Source: Candidatus Sulfopaludibacter sp. (GTDB lineage Bacteria > Acidobacteriota > Terriglobia > Bryobacterales > Bryobacteraceae). Taken from it: DNA of 48,492 bases. The notes beneath the pieces were generated by a model. The model searched no databases, had not been told where the DNA came from, and saw nothing but the letters and a program-made list of their open reading frames with translations. A program made the translations under genes and the position numbers. The stretch spans positions 1 through 48,492 of the forward strand of contig JARLGM010000034.1 in assembly GCA_031292755.1 (NCBI GenBank), written 5' to 3'. Of the stretch, positions 17,475 to 26,521 are shown piece after piece. How positions within the stretch are numbered: the stretch's first letter is position 1; each line of letters begins with the position of its first letter.

Positions 17475-18857
17475 TTAGACAAGAGCTAACTGCTCTTCCG
17501 TAGGCTCCGCTCAACAATACCAGGGCTCCGTCAAATACGGCACTGTCGCCCGCGCCGCCATCGGCGCCTCGACCGGCCACTCTCCTGCCTTCGCCAAATC
17601 CCAGATCTTCCGGAAGATGTCGATCCTCGGCGTCCGCCGCCGCTCTTCGCGCTTGATCGTTTCCTGAATCGCCGCGCACAGCGCATCCACATCGCCATCG
17701 CGATTCCGCCAGGGATAACACAGCCCCTTCCAATCGAACGGCTGGACCATCGATCGTACCTCGGGCAACTTCATCAGCAGCGACCCTTCCGGGACCAACA
17801 ACCGGATGGCCAGTTGAATCGGCGATACCTGGTCCGCCAGTCCCAGCGCCACCAAAGCACGCAGAAATCCGGCGAAACTCTCGCGCGTGGTCCATGGCGT
17901 GAACGGGATGAAGGTCGGCGCCATCGCCAGGCTCGCGGAACTCATCAGACGCAGCGCCTCTTCAAAACCCGCGCGCGTGTGGCCCTTGTCCAACTTCTCC
18001 AACACCTTGTCATCCAGCGATTCCACGGCGCTGGTGACGAACAGGCATCCCGCCGCCCGCAACTCCGGCACTAGCGCGCGATGCTTCAGCAGGTGCTCAA
18101 TCTTGATGGTTGCGTCGAACGTCAGGTGCGGCCACTCCTGGTGCAGCGCCTCCACAATCGGCATGGCGTGTCCGGGACCGTTCCAAAAATCCGGATCGCC
18201 GAAGGTGATGTGCTCGGCGCCGGCAGCCACCTGCCGGCGAATATCCTCCAGCACCACGTCCTGCTGCACAATGCGAAAGGTCCCCTGGTACACCGGCACC
18301 ACCGGGCAATGGCGGCACAAGTGGCGGCATCCACGGCTGGCCTCCGTGTATCCGACACGCCGCGTGCCTTCCCCGGTCACCAGCCGCGCATAGGCCCCCA
18401 GCGCCGGCAACCCCGCCCGGTCCGGCACCCGGAACTGCTGCCGCGCCAGCGACACCTGGGTACTCTTGACGAATTCCTCGCCCGCGCTCAAGCGCCGCGC
18501 CAATTCCACCAGCCCCGGTTCGAATTCGCCTCCGATCAACGTCTTGACTCCCGCCGACCGCAAAACCTTCTCGTTGAGCGGCGCGTACAGTCCGTATCCG
18601 CACAAATGCGCGGAGGGATTCAATGCCCGCACGCGATCGATCAGCCGCAGGAACAGCCGGGTCGCGGTATGCATCGGCAGGAAAAAGGCGATCAGGCCCG
18701 CGTCCGCCGCCGCGGCTGCCGGCAGAGGACTGCACGAAAGGTCCGCCACCGTCACCTGGTGCCCTTCGGCGCGCAACCACGCGGCCGGGGAAGCCAGTCC
18801 AAACGGCTGCCGCCCCAGTTCGTACGTTGAAACCAAAAGGACTCGCACTTCATCCAT
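17475..18857 (-). CDS. B12-binding-type radical SAM protein with C-U-A-E-P selenocysteine tail
   Basis: Read past the TGA at 17511-17513 the frame gives 460 residues with Sec at 449 and stops at TAA 17475-17477. Seen: an N-terminal cobalamin-binding-like Rossmann domain (1-130) without DxHxxG; the radical SAM cluster C177xxxC181xxC184 (RGCRHLCRHC); and the tail EPWYC-U-AEPTEEQLALV. Known: to my recollection there is an NCBI family called CUAEP/CCAEP-tail radical SAM (seleno)protein, and this tail matches it letter for letter. Inferred: TGA is Sec, next to Cys448 in a C-U pair that could form a selenenyl-sulfide; the reaction is unknown. A SECIS-like hairpin lies at normal distance. ATG at 18857 begins the first strand; a much longer frame continues antisense through nadA and is spurious. 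A caller without Sec would end the gene at 17511. It is divergent from nadA with 57 bases between. Confidence 0.9.
17481..17497 (-). promoter_or_regulatory. Candidate bacterial SECIS hairpin (radical SAM gene)
   Basis: Counting the U of UGA as 1, bases 17-22 (AAGAGC) pair perfectly with 28-33 (GCUCUU) around loop AGUUA (23-27). G24-U25 in the loop sit one base from the positions of G23-U24 that SelB reads in E. coli fdhF. Nineteen bases separate the UGA from the loop, well inside the usual bacterial range. The hairpin lies inside the 11-codon extension, so it is under coding constraint as well. Confidence 0.65.
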
Positions 18858-18858
18858 T

Positions 18859-18907
18859 ATGACGTTAGTAGCGCCTTTGATAAAATAGAACCAGACCAAG
18901 ACGTCAT
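18859..18907. promoter_or_regulatory. Inverted repeat in the divergent radical SAM / nadA promoter region
   Basis: ATGACGT (18859-18865) and its exact complement ACGTCAT (18901-18907) flank an A/T-rich core with TAAAAT (18881-18886), a plausible -10 for nadA 17 bases after TATGAC. The right arm ends seven bases before the nadA ATG. The arms could be operator half-sites acting on both genes; no regulator is identified. Confidence 0.35.
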
Positions 18908-18914
18908 CCCTTAC

Positions 18915-19841
18915 ATGCTTTCCGCACCCACCGTCGCCGACGAAATACTCGACCTGAAGAAGCAGCGCAAGGCCATTCTGCTGGCGCACCACTACCAGGA
19001 GCCCGAAATTCAGGAACTGGCAGACGTGGTGGGCGACAGCCTGGAACTGGCCCGCAAGGCCCGCGAGTTCGATGGGGACGTCATAGCCTTTTGCGGTGTC
19101 TGGTTTATGGCCGAAACGGCCAAGGTGCTGAACCCCAACCGCATCGTGGTGGTGCCGGACCGCGCCGCCAGTTGCAGCCTGGTAGACACCTGTCCGGTCG
19201 AACCGGTGCGCGAATTCCGGCGGCGCAACCCGGACCACGTGGTGGTCAGCTACATCAACACCTCCATCGAAGTGAAGGCCGAAAGCGATATCCTCTGCAC
19301 CTCGCGCAACGCCGTCAAGATCGTGAATTCGATACCCCTGGAAAAGCCTGTTCTCTTCCTGCCGGATCGCAACCTGGGCAATTACGTCAAGCGAGAGACC
19401 GGCCGCGAAAACATGCAGATCTGGCAGGGCACCTGCATCGTCCATGCGACGTTTCCGGCGCGGCGCGTGGTGGAAGCCAAAATCGAACATCCAGCCGCCA
19501 AGGTGGTCGCCCATCCGGAATGCCCGGAATCGGTACTGCAACTGGCGGATTTTGTCGGCTCCACCAGCGCGCTCATCGAATGGTGTGCGGCATCCGAGGC
19601 GCGCGAATTCATCGTGATGACCGAAAGCGGCATCCAGTATTCGCTCTCCAAATTGCCTGGCAAGCAGTTTTATTTCGTGGCCAACGAAAATTGCAATTGC
19701 AGCGAGTGCCCGTACATGAAGCTCAACACGCTGGACAAACTGCGCGACTGCCTGGCCAACCTGGAACCGCGCGTGGAACTGTCGGCCGGCATTATGGAGC
19801 GCGCCCTCGCGCCCCTCGATCGCATGCTCGCCGTGAAATAA
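18915..19841 (+). CDS. nadA: Quinolinate synthase
   Basis: Condenses iminoaspartate with dihydroxyacetone phosphate to quinolinate, the first committed product of NAD synthesis. The 308-residue protein has the three cluster cysteines in their usual settings: Cys60 in FCGVWFMAETA, the Cys of GTCIVHATF, and the Cys of SECPYMKLN near the end. The early LAHHYQEPEIQ, with its paired His, and VVGDSLELA complete the pattern. Length is normal for the compact type. It needs an oxygen-sensitive 4Fe-4S cluster. moaA starts directly after the stop (TAA then ATG), so they are co-transcribed. nadB is absent from the window; nadC is in the minus-strand operon 3 kb away. Confidence 0.96.
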   Translation: MLSAPTVADEILDLKKQRKAILLAHHYQEPEIQELADVVGDSLELARKAREFDGDVIAFCGVWFMAETAKVLNPNRIVVVPDRAASCSLVDTCPVEPVREFRRRNPDHVVVSYINTSIEVKAESDILCTSRNAVKIVNSIPLEKPVLFLPDRNLGNYVKRETGRENMQIWQGTCIVHATFPARRVVEAKIEHPAAKVVAHPECPESVLQLADFVGSTSALIEWCAASEAREFIVMTESGIQYSLSKLPGKQFYFVANENCNCSECPYMKLNTLDKLRDCLANLEPRVELSAGIMERALAPLDRMLAVK

Positions 19842-20843
19842 ATGAGCAATCCCGCTCCACTTCGCGACAGCTTCGGGCGGGTCCACGACAACCTCCGCAT
19901 CAGCGTCACCGACCGCTGCAATATCCGCTGCTTCTACTGCATGCCGGAAACGGACGTGCACTTCGTGGACCGCCGCGAGATTCTGGATTTCGAAGAGATC
20001 GAACGCTTCGCGCGCATCGCCGCGGGCATGGGCATCGCCAAAATTCGCGTGACCGGCGGCGAGCCACTGGTGCGCCGCGACCTGCCGGTTCTGATCCGCC
20101 GCCTGGCCGCCATTCCGGGGATCCAGGACCTGGCGTTGACCACCAATGGCGTGCTGCTGGCCGATCAGGCGGAGGCCCTCTACGAAGCCGGCCTGCGCCG
20201 CTTGAACGTGCATATCGATACGCTTGACCGCGAGCGATTCTTCCGCATCACCCGGCGCGACGATCTGCCCAAGGTGCTGGCAGGGCTGGACGCGGCCCGG
20301 CGCATCGGCTTCTCACGCATCAAGCTCAACGCCGTTGCCGTGAAAAATCTGGTGGAAGGCGATATCGTGCCGCTCGCCCTCTACGCCCGCGAAAACGGCT
20401 TCGAGGTGCGCTACATCGAGTTCATGCCGCTGGATGCGCAGAACCTGTGGGACCGCAGCCGCGTGCTGCTGGCGGATGACATCATCGCCGCTCTGTCCCG
20501 CGAAATTTCGCCGCTCATCCCGGTGCCCGATCCCGACCCGCGCGCGCCCGCAACCGAATACACCTATGCCGATGGCGGTGGAGCCGTGGGGTTCATCGCG
20601 TCGGTCAGCCGTCCCTTCTGCCTCAACTGCAATCGCCTCCGCCTCACCGCCGATGGCAAACTGCGCTATTGCCTCTTCGCCATTGAGGAAGACGACGTGA
20701 AAGTGCTGATGCGCGGCGGAGCTTCCGACGAGGACATCGCCGCCCTGGTTCGCCGCAACGTGGCCGGCAAGTGGGTGGGCCACGAAATCAACTCCGGGAA
20801 ATTCGTCGCGCCGCCCCGCCCCATGTACTCCATCGGCGGGTAG
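19842..20843 (+). CDS. moaA: GTP 3',8-cyclase, molybdenum cofactor synthesis
   Basis: Radical SAM enzyme that starts molybdopterin synthesis from GTP. The 333-residue protein has the SAM cluster CNIRCFYC near residue 27, the TGGEPLVRRDLP block, and the second C-terminal cluster formed by CLNCNRLRLT and the Cys of LRYCLF. It ends in Gly-Gly, the conserved C-terminal tail needed for activity in MoaA. ATG follows the nadA stop with no gap. No other moa or moe gene is in the window. Confidence 0.96.
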   Translation: MSNPAPLRDSFGRVHDNLRISVTDRCNIRCFYCMPETDVHFVDRREILDFEEIERFARIAAGMGIAKIRVTGGEPLVRRDLPVLIRRLAAIPGIQDLALTTNGVLLADQAEALYEAGLRRLNVHIDTLDRERFFRITRRDDLPKVLAGLDAARRIGFSRIKLNAVAVKNLVEGDIVPLALYARENGFEVRYIEFMPLDAQNLWDRSRVLLADDIIAALSREISPLIPVPDPDPRAPATEYTYADGGGAVGFIASVSRPFCLNCNRLRLTADGKLRYCLFAIEEDDVKVLMRGGASDEDIAALVRRNVAGKWVGHEINSGKFVAPPRPMYSIGG

Positions 20844-20850
20844 GGCCCGG

Positions 20851-21528
20851 CTACCGCATATAAAACAGGCTCAATCGCGGCAGGCCGGATTTCTCCAGCA
20901 GGTGCCGCTCCAGGTACTGCTTCTCCAGCATGGTGAGCTGGTCCGCGGTCATCTTGCCGCGATAGGGCCGCAATTGCCGGTCGAGCGTCTGCCGCGCTTC
21001 CAGCATCTCCTCTTCGGTTTGCCGCGACCGCGCCAGCGCAATCATGCGTTCTTCCAGCACCGTCAAACGCTGCTCCAGCGCTTCCAGATCGTGGTAATGC
21101 TCCCCGGCTTCGGAGGCCAGTTTGTGCAGTGACGCCGCAGTGGACTCGTACTCCGCGGGAAGCGCCGCCGCATTGCTCGTCAGGTACGCCCGCAGTTCCT
21201 CCAGCCCAAAGGGCGGAGCCGCCTCCTTGCGCACTTTCGGCTGTGCGGTTCCGGCCATCACCTGCGCTTCGGTGAGCACGGCCTGCGCACAGAAGGCCAG
21301 CGAGTTCACCATCTGCGTCTTCACCCTGCGGCCGCGCCATTTTTCGAAGGCCGCGTCGATGCCGCGCAGCACCGCCTCCAAAGGCACTCCGGAATTCTTC
21401 CAGCTTTCCAATAGCGCCCAATCCAGCGGCGAGAGCAGGAACAGGCTGGTGCCGCGCGCCCGCTGGAAGTGCTCTTCCGTTTCCGTGAAATAGTTGAAGT
21501 AGTTTAGTGCCTGTGGTTCCGTTCCCAT
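20851..21528 (-). CDS. Hypothetical protein with coiled-coil C-terminal half
   Basis: I cannot assign this 225-residue protein to a named family. The N-terminal part has a compact motif (SPLDWALLESWKNSGVPLE, residues 33-51) followed by DAAFEKWRGR; it looks like a small helical domain. Residues 110-205 are rich in Glu, Leu, Arg and Gln with heptad-like spacing (LEALEQRLTVLEERMIAL), so a coiled coil is likely. No signal peptide or membrane span. It is the last gene of the ten-gene minus-strand operon and its ATG overlaps the end of coaX by 25 bases, so it is likely translated with it. It may be an acidobacterial conserved protein of unknown function. Confidence 0.7.
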   Translation of the reverse strand: MGTEPQALNYFNYFTETEEHFQRARGTSLFLLSPLDWALLESWKNSGVPLEAVLRGIDAAFEKWRGRRVKTQMVNSLAFCAQAVLTEAQVMAGTAQPKVRKEAAPPFGLEELRAYLTSNAAALPAEYESTAASLHKLASEAGEHYHDLEALEQRLTVLEERMIALARSRQTEEEMLEARQTLDRQLRPYRGKMTADQLTMLEKQYLERHLLEKSGLPRLSLFYMR

Positions 21529-22274
21529 ATCATTTGCAGGCCTTCGAGCGTGAGATGCTCATCGACCGTTTTGAGGTATCGCGAGCCCGCCACAATCATG
21601 TGCGCCTGCCCGCCGGTGGCCACCAGCGCGGTATCGGGTCCCAGGCTGTTCACCATGTGCTCCAGGATTCCATCGATCATGCCAATCGCGCCGTAATACA
21701 GGCCTGAGCGGATGCTGGCCACCGTATTGGTGCCGATCACGTTCTTGGGCGGGCGGAAATCCACCAGCGGCAGACGCGCCGTTTTGCTGAACAGTGCATC
21801 CACGGCGATCCCGATTCCCACCGCGATGGCGCCTCCCAGGTATTCGCCGTTTCTGGAAATCACATCGAAGTTAATCGTGGTCCCCAGGTCCACCACCACA
21901 CACGGGCCGCCGTATTTGGCGAAGCCGGCGACGCCGTTCACCAGCCGGTCCGCGCCCACTTCATAAGGATTGTCGTACTTGTTGACGATCCCCAGATCGG
22001 TGCGCGGCCCCACAAACATGGCCGACATGTGGAAGTAGCGCTCGGCCATCGCGGCGAGAGTGGAATCGATAGGCGGTACCACGCTCGAAACGATCATGCC
22101 CTCCACTTGCGCAATATCCAGATTGGCCGGCCCGAACAGGTTGTGCAACAGGATGCCCCACTCGTCGGCCGTCTGTTCGTGCACGGTACGCAGCCGCCAC
22201 TGGGAGATCAACTGCTTCCCTTCGAATGCGCCGATGGTGATATTGCTGTTGCCTGCGTCAAGAGCGAGCAGCAC
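21504..22274 (-). CDS. coaX: Type III pantothenate kinase
   Basis: Phosphorylates pantothenate in the first step of coenzyme A synthesis; CoaX enzymes are not feedback-inhibited by CoA. The protein has the ASKHA-type phosphate loop LDAGNSNITIGAF at the start, GADRLVNGVAGF, VVDLGTTINFDVI and a C-terminal ATGGQAH. Start choice: a TTG at 22289 gives five extra residues, but AGGAGG at 22285-22280 lies five bases before GTG at 22274, so GTG is the real start and the product is 256 residues. It overlaps birA by 17 bases. CoaX next to BirA is a common pair in bacteria. Confidence 0.93.
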   Translation of the reverse strand: MLLALDAGNSNITIGAFEGKQLISQWRLRTVHEQTADEWGILLHNLFGPANLDIAQVEGMIVSSVVPPIDSTLAAMAERYFHMSAMFVGPRTDLGIVNKYDNPYEVGADRLVNGVAGFAKYGGPCVVVDLGTTINFDVISRNGEYLGGAIAVGIGIAVDALFSKTARLPLVDFRPPKNVIGTNTVASIRSGLYYGAIGMIDGILEHMVNSLGPDTALVATGGQAHMIVAGSRYLKTVDEHLTLEGLQMIWERNHRH

Positions 22275-22989
22275 GTACGCCTCCTGCAAGGATCAGAGTA
22301 TCGGTTCCGTCGTCCTTGCGCACGATCAGGAATCCGGCGGCATCGAGTCCCACGGTGGTGCCTTCGATGACGCCGTCGGGCAGGGCCACGGTAACGCGCC
22401 GCCCGGCGGCATAGCTGGAACTTTGAGTGAACAGGCGGAGAATGGTTTCCTGATCTTCCGGTACAACGCGCTCAATTGCGTGCAGCAATTCAATCACGAG
22501 TTCCGTGAGCGCAAAGTCGCGTCCGCCCGCGGCCAGGCGCAACGACGTGGCCTCTCCGGCGAGCTCGGCGGAGAACTCACGGTGGTTCACGTTGATGCCG
22601 ATTCCCGCGATGGCGCGCCCGTCCACAAGCTGGACGAGGATGCCGGCCACCTTCCGTGGACCGATCATGAGGTCGTTGGGCCAGCGCAGGTCGCAGGCCA
22701 CGCCGGTGGTTTGCGCCACGGCTTCGACGGTCGCCAGCCCCAGCGCCAGCGTGAGCACCGGAGAGGGCGGAAGCACCAGCGAAACATATAAACCGTTCCC
22801 CGCTTCGGAGTGCCACGAGTGGCCGTGCCGGCCCTGGCCCGCCGTCTGCTCCCCGGCAATCACCACCGAGCCAGGCTCCAGACCCGCCGCCGCGGTCATC
22901 GTGGAATCGACCGTGTCGTAGTACACGATGCGGCGCTCGGGAAAAGCATCGCGAATGCTGGCCAGGTCGAGACTCTTATCTGCGTTCAT
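22258..22989 (-). CDS. birA: Biotin-[acetyl-CoA-carboxylase] ligase, no DNA-binding domain
   Basis: Attaches biotin to the carboxyl carrier protein through biotinyl-AMP. The 243-residue protein carries DSTMTAA near the start, AGEQTAGQGRHGHSWHS (ligase loop, residues 45-61), LRWPNDLMIGPRKVAGIL with the catalytic Lys, and GIGINVNH. It lacks the N-terminal helix-turn-helix of group II BirA, so it is a pure ligase and should not repress the biotin operon. The ATG lies inside a short repeat that also forms the end of nadC; the two genes overlap by 14 bases. Confidence 0.93.
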   Translation of the reverse strand: MNADKSLDLASIRDAFPERRIVYYDTVDSTMTAAAGLEPGSVVIAGEQTAGQGRHGHSWHSEAGNGLYVSLVLPPSPVLTLALGLATVEAVAQTTGVACDLRWPNDLMIGPRKVAGILVQLVDGRAIAGIGINVNHREFSAELAGEATSLRLAAGGRDFALTELVIELLHAIERVVPEDQETILRLFTQSSSYAAGRRVTVALPDGVIEGTTVGLDAAGFLIVRKDDGTDTLILAGGVRAARS

Positions 22990-23818
22990 CGGCGTTTATC
23001 TGCGGCCCGATCAATTCCAGCCGGAAGCTGATATCCATGGCGCGAGCGGAATGCGTGATGGCGCCGGCGGACACAAAATCGGTGGCCGCCTCGGCATACG
23101 CCCGGACCGATTCCAGAGTGATGCCTCCGGACAACTCCACCGTGGCGCGCCCGCCGATTTCCCGGACCCACTCCGCGGCCTCAGCCGGCGTCAGGTTGTC
23201 CAGCAGCAGGTGCTTCGCGCCGCAGCCCAGCGCTTCGTGCAGCTCTTCGCGCGTGCGCACTTCGATTTCGACCGGCAAACCGGAGCCTTGCGCCGCGAGC
23301 ATGGCCTGCCGCACGCCGCCGGCCGCCGCAATGTGATTGTTCTTGATCAGGATGGCGTCGAACAGCCCCATGCGATGATTGGTGACGCCTCCGGCCGCCG
23401 CGGCGCGCTTTTCCAGCAGACGAAGTCCCGGCGTGGTCTTGCGCGTGTCCAGCACCCGGCAACGGGTTCCGGCGACCGCATCGGCATAGCGGCGCGCGAG
23501 CGTGGCGACCCCGCTCAAACGCTGCAAAAAGTTCAGGGCCACGCGTTCGCACTCCAGCAACGTGCGCGCCCGGCCGCGGACGGTGGCCACCACGTCGCCA
23601 TCGTGGCAGACATCGCCATCCCGCTTCAGCACGGCAAGCTCATCCACGCCGCCGCGCAGGTCGTAAATTTCGGACAGCAGTTCCAGGCCGGCAATCACCA
23701 GCGGCTCGCGGACCAGGAAGCGCCCGCGCGCCATGCGCGATTCGGGGACACAAGCCTGGCTGGTAACGTCACCGGTGCCGATGTCTTCCGCCAGCGCCAG
23801 ACGTACCACTTCGTTCAT
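22976..23818 (-). CDS. nadC: Nicotinate-nucleotide pyrophosphorylase (carboxylating)
   Basis: Turns quinolinate and PRPP into nicotinate mononucleotide, the step after NadA. The 280-residue protein shows [40 protein letters not shown] with active-site Arg and Lys, [17 protein letters not shown], and [12 protein letters not shown]. Length is typical. ATG at 23818 overlaps the valS TGA (ATGA). The last nine residues derive from a short intergenic-type repeat and are probably not functional. nadA is nearby but in another transcript. Confidence 0.95.
   Translation of the reverse strand: MNEVVRLALAEDIGTGDVTSQACVPESRMARGRFLVREPLVIAGLELLSEIYDLRGGVDELAVLKRDGDVCHDGDVVATVRGRARTLLECERVALNFLQRLSGVATLARRYADAVAGTRCRVLDTRKTTPGLRLLEKRAAAAGGVTNHRMGLFDAILIKNNHIAAAGGVRQAMLAAQGSGLPVEIEVRTREELHEALGCGAKHLLLDNLTPAEAAEWVREIGGRATVELSGGITLESVRAYAEAATDFVSAGAITHSARAMDISFRLELIGPQINADERR
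22977..23005. repeat. Three imperfect copies of a TTTATCTGCG-type decamer
   Basis: The plus strand holds three adjoining variants of TTTATCTGCG (TTATCTGCG, TTCATCGGCG, TTTATCTGCG). On the minus strand this provides both the last codons of nadC (reading INADERR) and the first codons of birA (MNADK). From memory, similar TCTGCGTTTATCTGCG strings recur between genes in many genomes; here the repeat appears to have been taken into coding sequence. Confidence 0.6.
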
Positions 23819-26472
23819 AATGCGTCGTCAATTTTGCGGAGCTGGGCCTTGTATTCTTCCAGCTTTTTGCGAATGCTTTCCACCACGCGATCCGGTGCGC
23901 GCCCTAAGAATGTCTCATCGCCCAACTGGCGTTCCGAGTTTGCAATGTTCTTCACAAGCTGCTCGCGCTCTTTGGCCATCCGTTTCCGCTGCGCGTCCTC
24001 CTGAGTCTTGGGCACCTGCAGCACCAGGTCGAACTGTGCCGTGGACCGCATGGCCGCCGCTTTGGGCGCCCCTTCCGCTTTGAATTCCAGCGTCACGCCG
24101 GCCAGCTTCTGAATGGCGGTCGCGTGCCGCCTGGCCATCTCCAGCGCGTCGTTGCGGGAATACAGCGTGCCTTCCAGTTGCTGCTTGGGGTCCAGCTTGG
24201 CCTCCGTGCGCAACGTGCGGGCCATGGTCACAATCTCCTGCAACAGCCCGATTTCGCGCTCCGCCAGATGGTCGGTGGAATCCTGCCGGTACTGCGGGTA
24301 ACTCGCGATGGCGATAGACGCCGGCCGTCCTTCCGCATGAGCGGCGAGGCGCTGCCACAACTCTTCGGTAAGAAACGGCATGGCCGGATGCAGCAGGCGC
24401 AGCGCCGATTCGAATGCCGCCAGGATATTGCGCCAGCCCGGCGTCAGGCCGCTGTTTTCCTGGAATTTCAGCTTCTTCAGCTCCACGTACCAATCGCAGA
24501 ACTCGTGCCAGAAAAACTGCCAGAGCACCTGCGCCGCCTCGTGATACCGGTACGATTCGATGGCGCGATTCACTTGTTCGGCGCAACTGTTCAGCCGGCT
24601 GAAAATCCACCGGTCCTCGATGGGCACTTCCAGCGTGACCGTATCGGGCTGAGGCCGGAACTCCTCCAGCCGTTCCGGGACCCACGGCTCTACGGCCGAG
24701 CGCTCCATATTCAGGAACAGGAACCGGCTGGCATTCCAGATCTTGTTGGCGAAGGCGCGCGAGCTTTCCATGCGCTCTTCGGTGAGCACAATGTCCGTGC
24801 CCGGCGCCGCGCCCTGCAACAGGGCCATGCGCACGGCATCGGTGCCATACTTCTCCGTGACCACCAGCGGGTCCACCACGTTGCCCTTGGTCTTGGACAT
24901 CTTCTGCCGCTCGGCGTCGCGCACCAGCCCGTGGATGTACACCTGGCGAAACGGCACATCGCCCATGAACTCGATCCCCAGCATGGCCATGCGCGCCACC
25001 CAGAAGAACAGAATGTCGAAGCCGGTGATCAGCAGCGATGTCGGGTAAAACGTGGCCAGGTCTTCGGTCTGATCGGGCCAGCCCAGCGTGGAAAACGGCC
25101 AGAGGCCGGAGCTGAACCACGTGTCCAGCACGTCGGTATCCTGCACCGGATCTTCGCCGCCGCAGTTGGGGCAGCGTGCCGGCGTTTCCCGCGCCACAAT
25201 GATTTCGTGGCACTCCCGGCAGTGCCACGCCGGAATCCGATGTCCCCACCAGAGTTGCCGCGAGATGCACCAGTCGCGGATGTTGTACATCCACTCGTAA
25301 TACGTCTTGGTCCAGTTGGACGGGATGAATTCGATGCGGCCGCTCTCCACCGCTTCGATGGCTTTTTCGGCCAGCGGTTTGGTCTTCACGAACCACTGCG
25401 TGGAGACCAGCGGCTCCACCACGGTCTTGCAGCGGTCGCACTTGCCCAGGCTGAGGGGATAGTCTTCGATCTTGACCAGGTCGCCGCGCGATTGCAGGTC
25501 GGCCACCACGCGCTTGCGCGCTTCGAAGCGGTCCAGCCCCGCATACGCGCCCGCCGCGGCGGTCATCACGCCCCTTTCGTCGATCACCTGAATTTTCGGC
25601 AGATTGTGCCGCCGGCCCGCTTCGAAATCGTTCGGATCGTGCGCCGGCGTAACCTTCACCACGCCCGTACCGAATTTCGGATCCGCCAGATCGTCCAGAA
25701 TGAGGGGAATCTCACGGTCCATCAGCGGCAACTGCACCGTCCTGCTGTGCAGATCCAGATAGCGCTCGTCCTTCGGGTTGATGGCCACCGCGGTATCGCC
25801 GAGCATGGTCTCCGGCCGGGTGGTGGCCACGGTCACGAAGCGGCCCGGCATCCCGTTCACCGGATAGCGGATATGCCACAAGTGGCCGGGCACGTCGGTA
25901 TGCGCCACTTCCAGATCGGAGATGGCGGTGTGGCAGCGCGGGCACCAGTTCACCATGTACTCGCCGCGGTAAATGAGGCCCTTCTCGTACAGCCGGACGA
26001 AGACCTCGCGCACCGCGCGGCTGAGCCCCGGATCCAGCGTAAAGCGCTCGCGCGACCAATCGCAGGACGCGCCCAGCCGGATCATCTGGCGCTTGATGGT
26101 GTCCCCGTATTGCGCCTTCCACTCCCAGACGCGCTTCTCAAACTCTTCGCGGCCCAGGTCGCGGCGCTTTATGCCCTCTTCGGCGAGTTTGCGCTCCACC
26201 ACCATCTGGGTGGCGATGCCGGCGTGGTCCGTCCCGGGCAGCCACAGGGTGTTGTCGCCCAGCATCCGGTGCCAGCGGATGGTGACGTCAATCTCGGTGT
26301 GTTCGAGCATGTGGCCGATATGCAGCGAACCGGTCACGTTGGGCGGCGGAATAACCAGCGAAAATACTCGCCCGGCAGCTTTGCTGGAGGCGCGGAAGAT
26401 GCCGGAGTCAATCCACCACTGCGCCCAATGCGGTTCGAACCGCTGTGGCTCGTACACTTTTTCAATTTGCAT
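23815..26472 (-). CDS. valS: Valyl-tRNA synthetase
   Basis: Charges tRNA-Val. The 885-residue class I enzyme has the HIGH box in [14 protein letters not shown] (residues 42-55), the KMSKS box in [13 protein letters not shown], an editing domain between them with [12 protein letters not shown], zinc-type CxxC pairs around CRECHEII and CPNCGG, and a C-terminal coiled-coil arm (about 815-885) as usual for ValS. ATG at 26472 with no evident ribosome binding site; 49 bases separate it from udk. Its placement in a cofactor operon is unusual but compatible with a housekeeping transcript. Confidence 0.96.
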   Translation of the reverse strand: MQIEKVYEPQRFEPHWAQWWIDSGIFRASSKAAGRVFSLVIPPPNVTGSLHIGHMLEHTEIDVTIRWHRMLGDNTLWLPGTDHAGIATQMVVERKLAEEGIKRRDLGREEFEKRVWEWKAQYGDTIKRQMIRLGASCDWSRERFTLDPGLSRAVREVFVRLYEKGLIYRGEYMVNWCPRCHTAISDLEVAHTDVPGHLWHIRYPVNGMPGRFVTVATTRPETMLGDTAVAINPKDERYLDLHSRTVQLPLMDREIPLILDDLADPKFGTGVVKVTPAHDPNDFEAGRRHNLPKIQVIDERGVMTAAAGAYAGLDRFEARKRVVADLQSRGDLVKIEDYPLSLGKCDRCKTVVEPLVSTQWFVKTKPLAEKAIEAVESGRIEFIPSNWTKTYYEWMYNIRDWCISRQLWWGHRIPAWHCRECHEIIVARETPARCPNCGGEDPVQDTDVLDTWFSSGLWPFSTLGWPDQTEDLATFYPTSLLITGFDILFFWVARMAMLGIEFMGDVPFRQVYIHGLVRDAERQKMSKTKGNVVDPLVVTEKYGTDAVRMALLQGAAPGTDIVLTEERMESSRAFANKIWNASRFLFLNMERSAVEPWVPERLEEFRPQPDTVTLEVPIEDRWIFSRLNSCAEQVNRAIESYRYHEAAQVLWQFFWHEFCDWYVELKKLKFQENSGLTPGWRNILAAFESALRLLHPAMPFLTEELWQRLAAHAEGRPASIAIASYPQYRQDSTDHLAEREIGLLQEIVTMARTLRTEAKLDPKQQLEGTLYSRNDALEMARRHATAIQKLAGVTLEFKAEGAPKAAAMRSTAQFDLVLQVPKTQEDAQRKRMAKEREQLVKNIANSERQLGDETFLGRAPDRVVESIRKKLEEYKAQLRKIDDAL

Positions 26473-26521
26473 GGGGAAAATTCTATTTTAGCAGGCGCTT
26501 TTGTTCCGTCAGGCTGCCGCG

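Noticed and set aside
18858-20213. N-terminal half of a 900-residue minus ORF running through nadA and moaA
   Set aside because: Antisense to two certain genes; the radical SAM protein clearly begins at ATG 18857.
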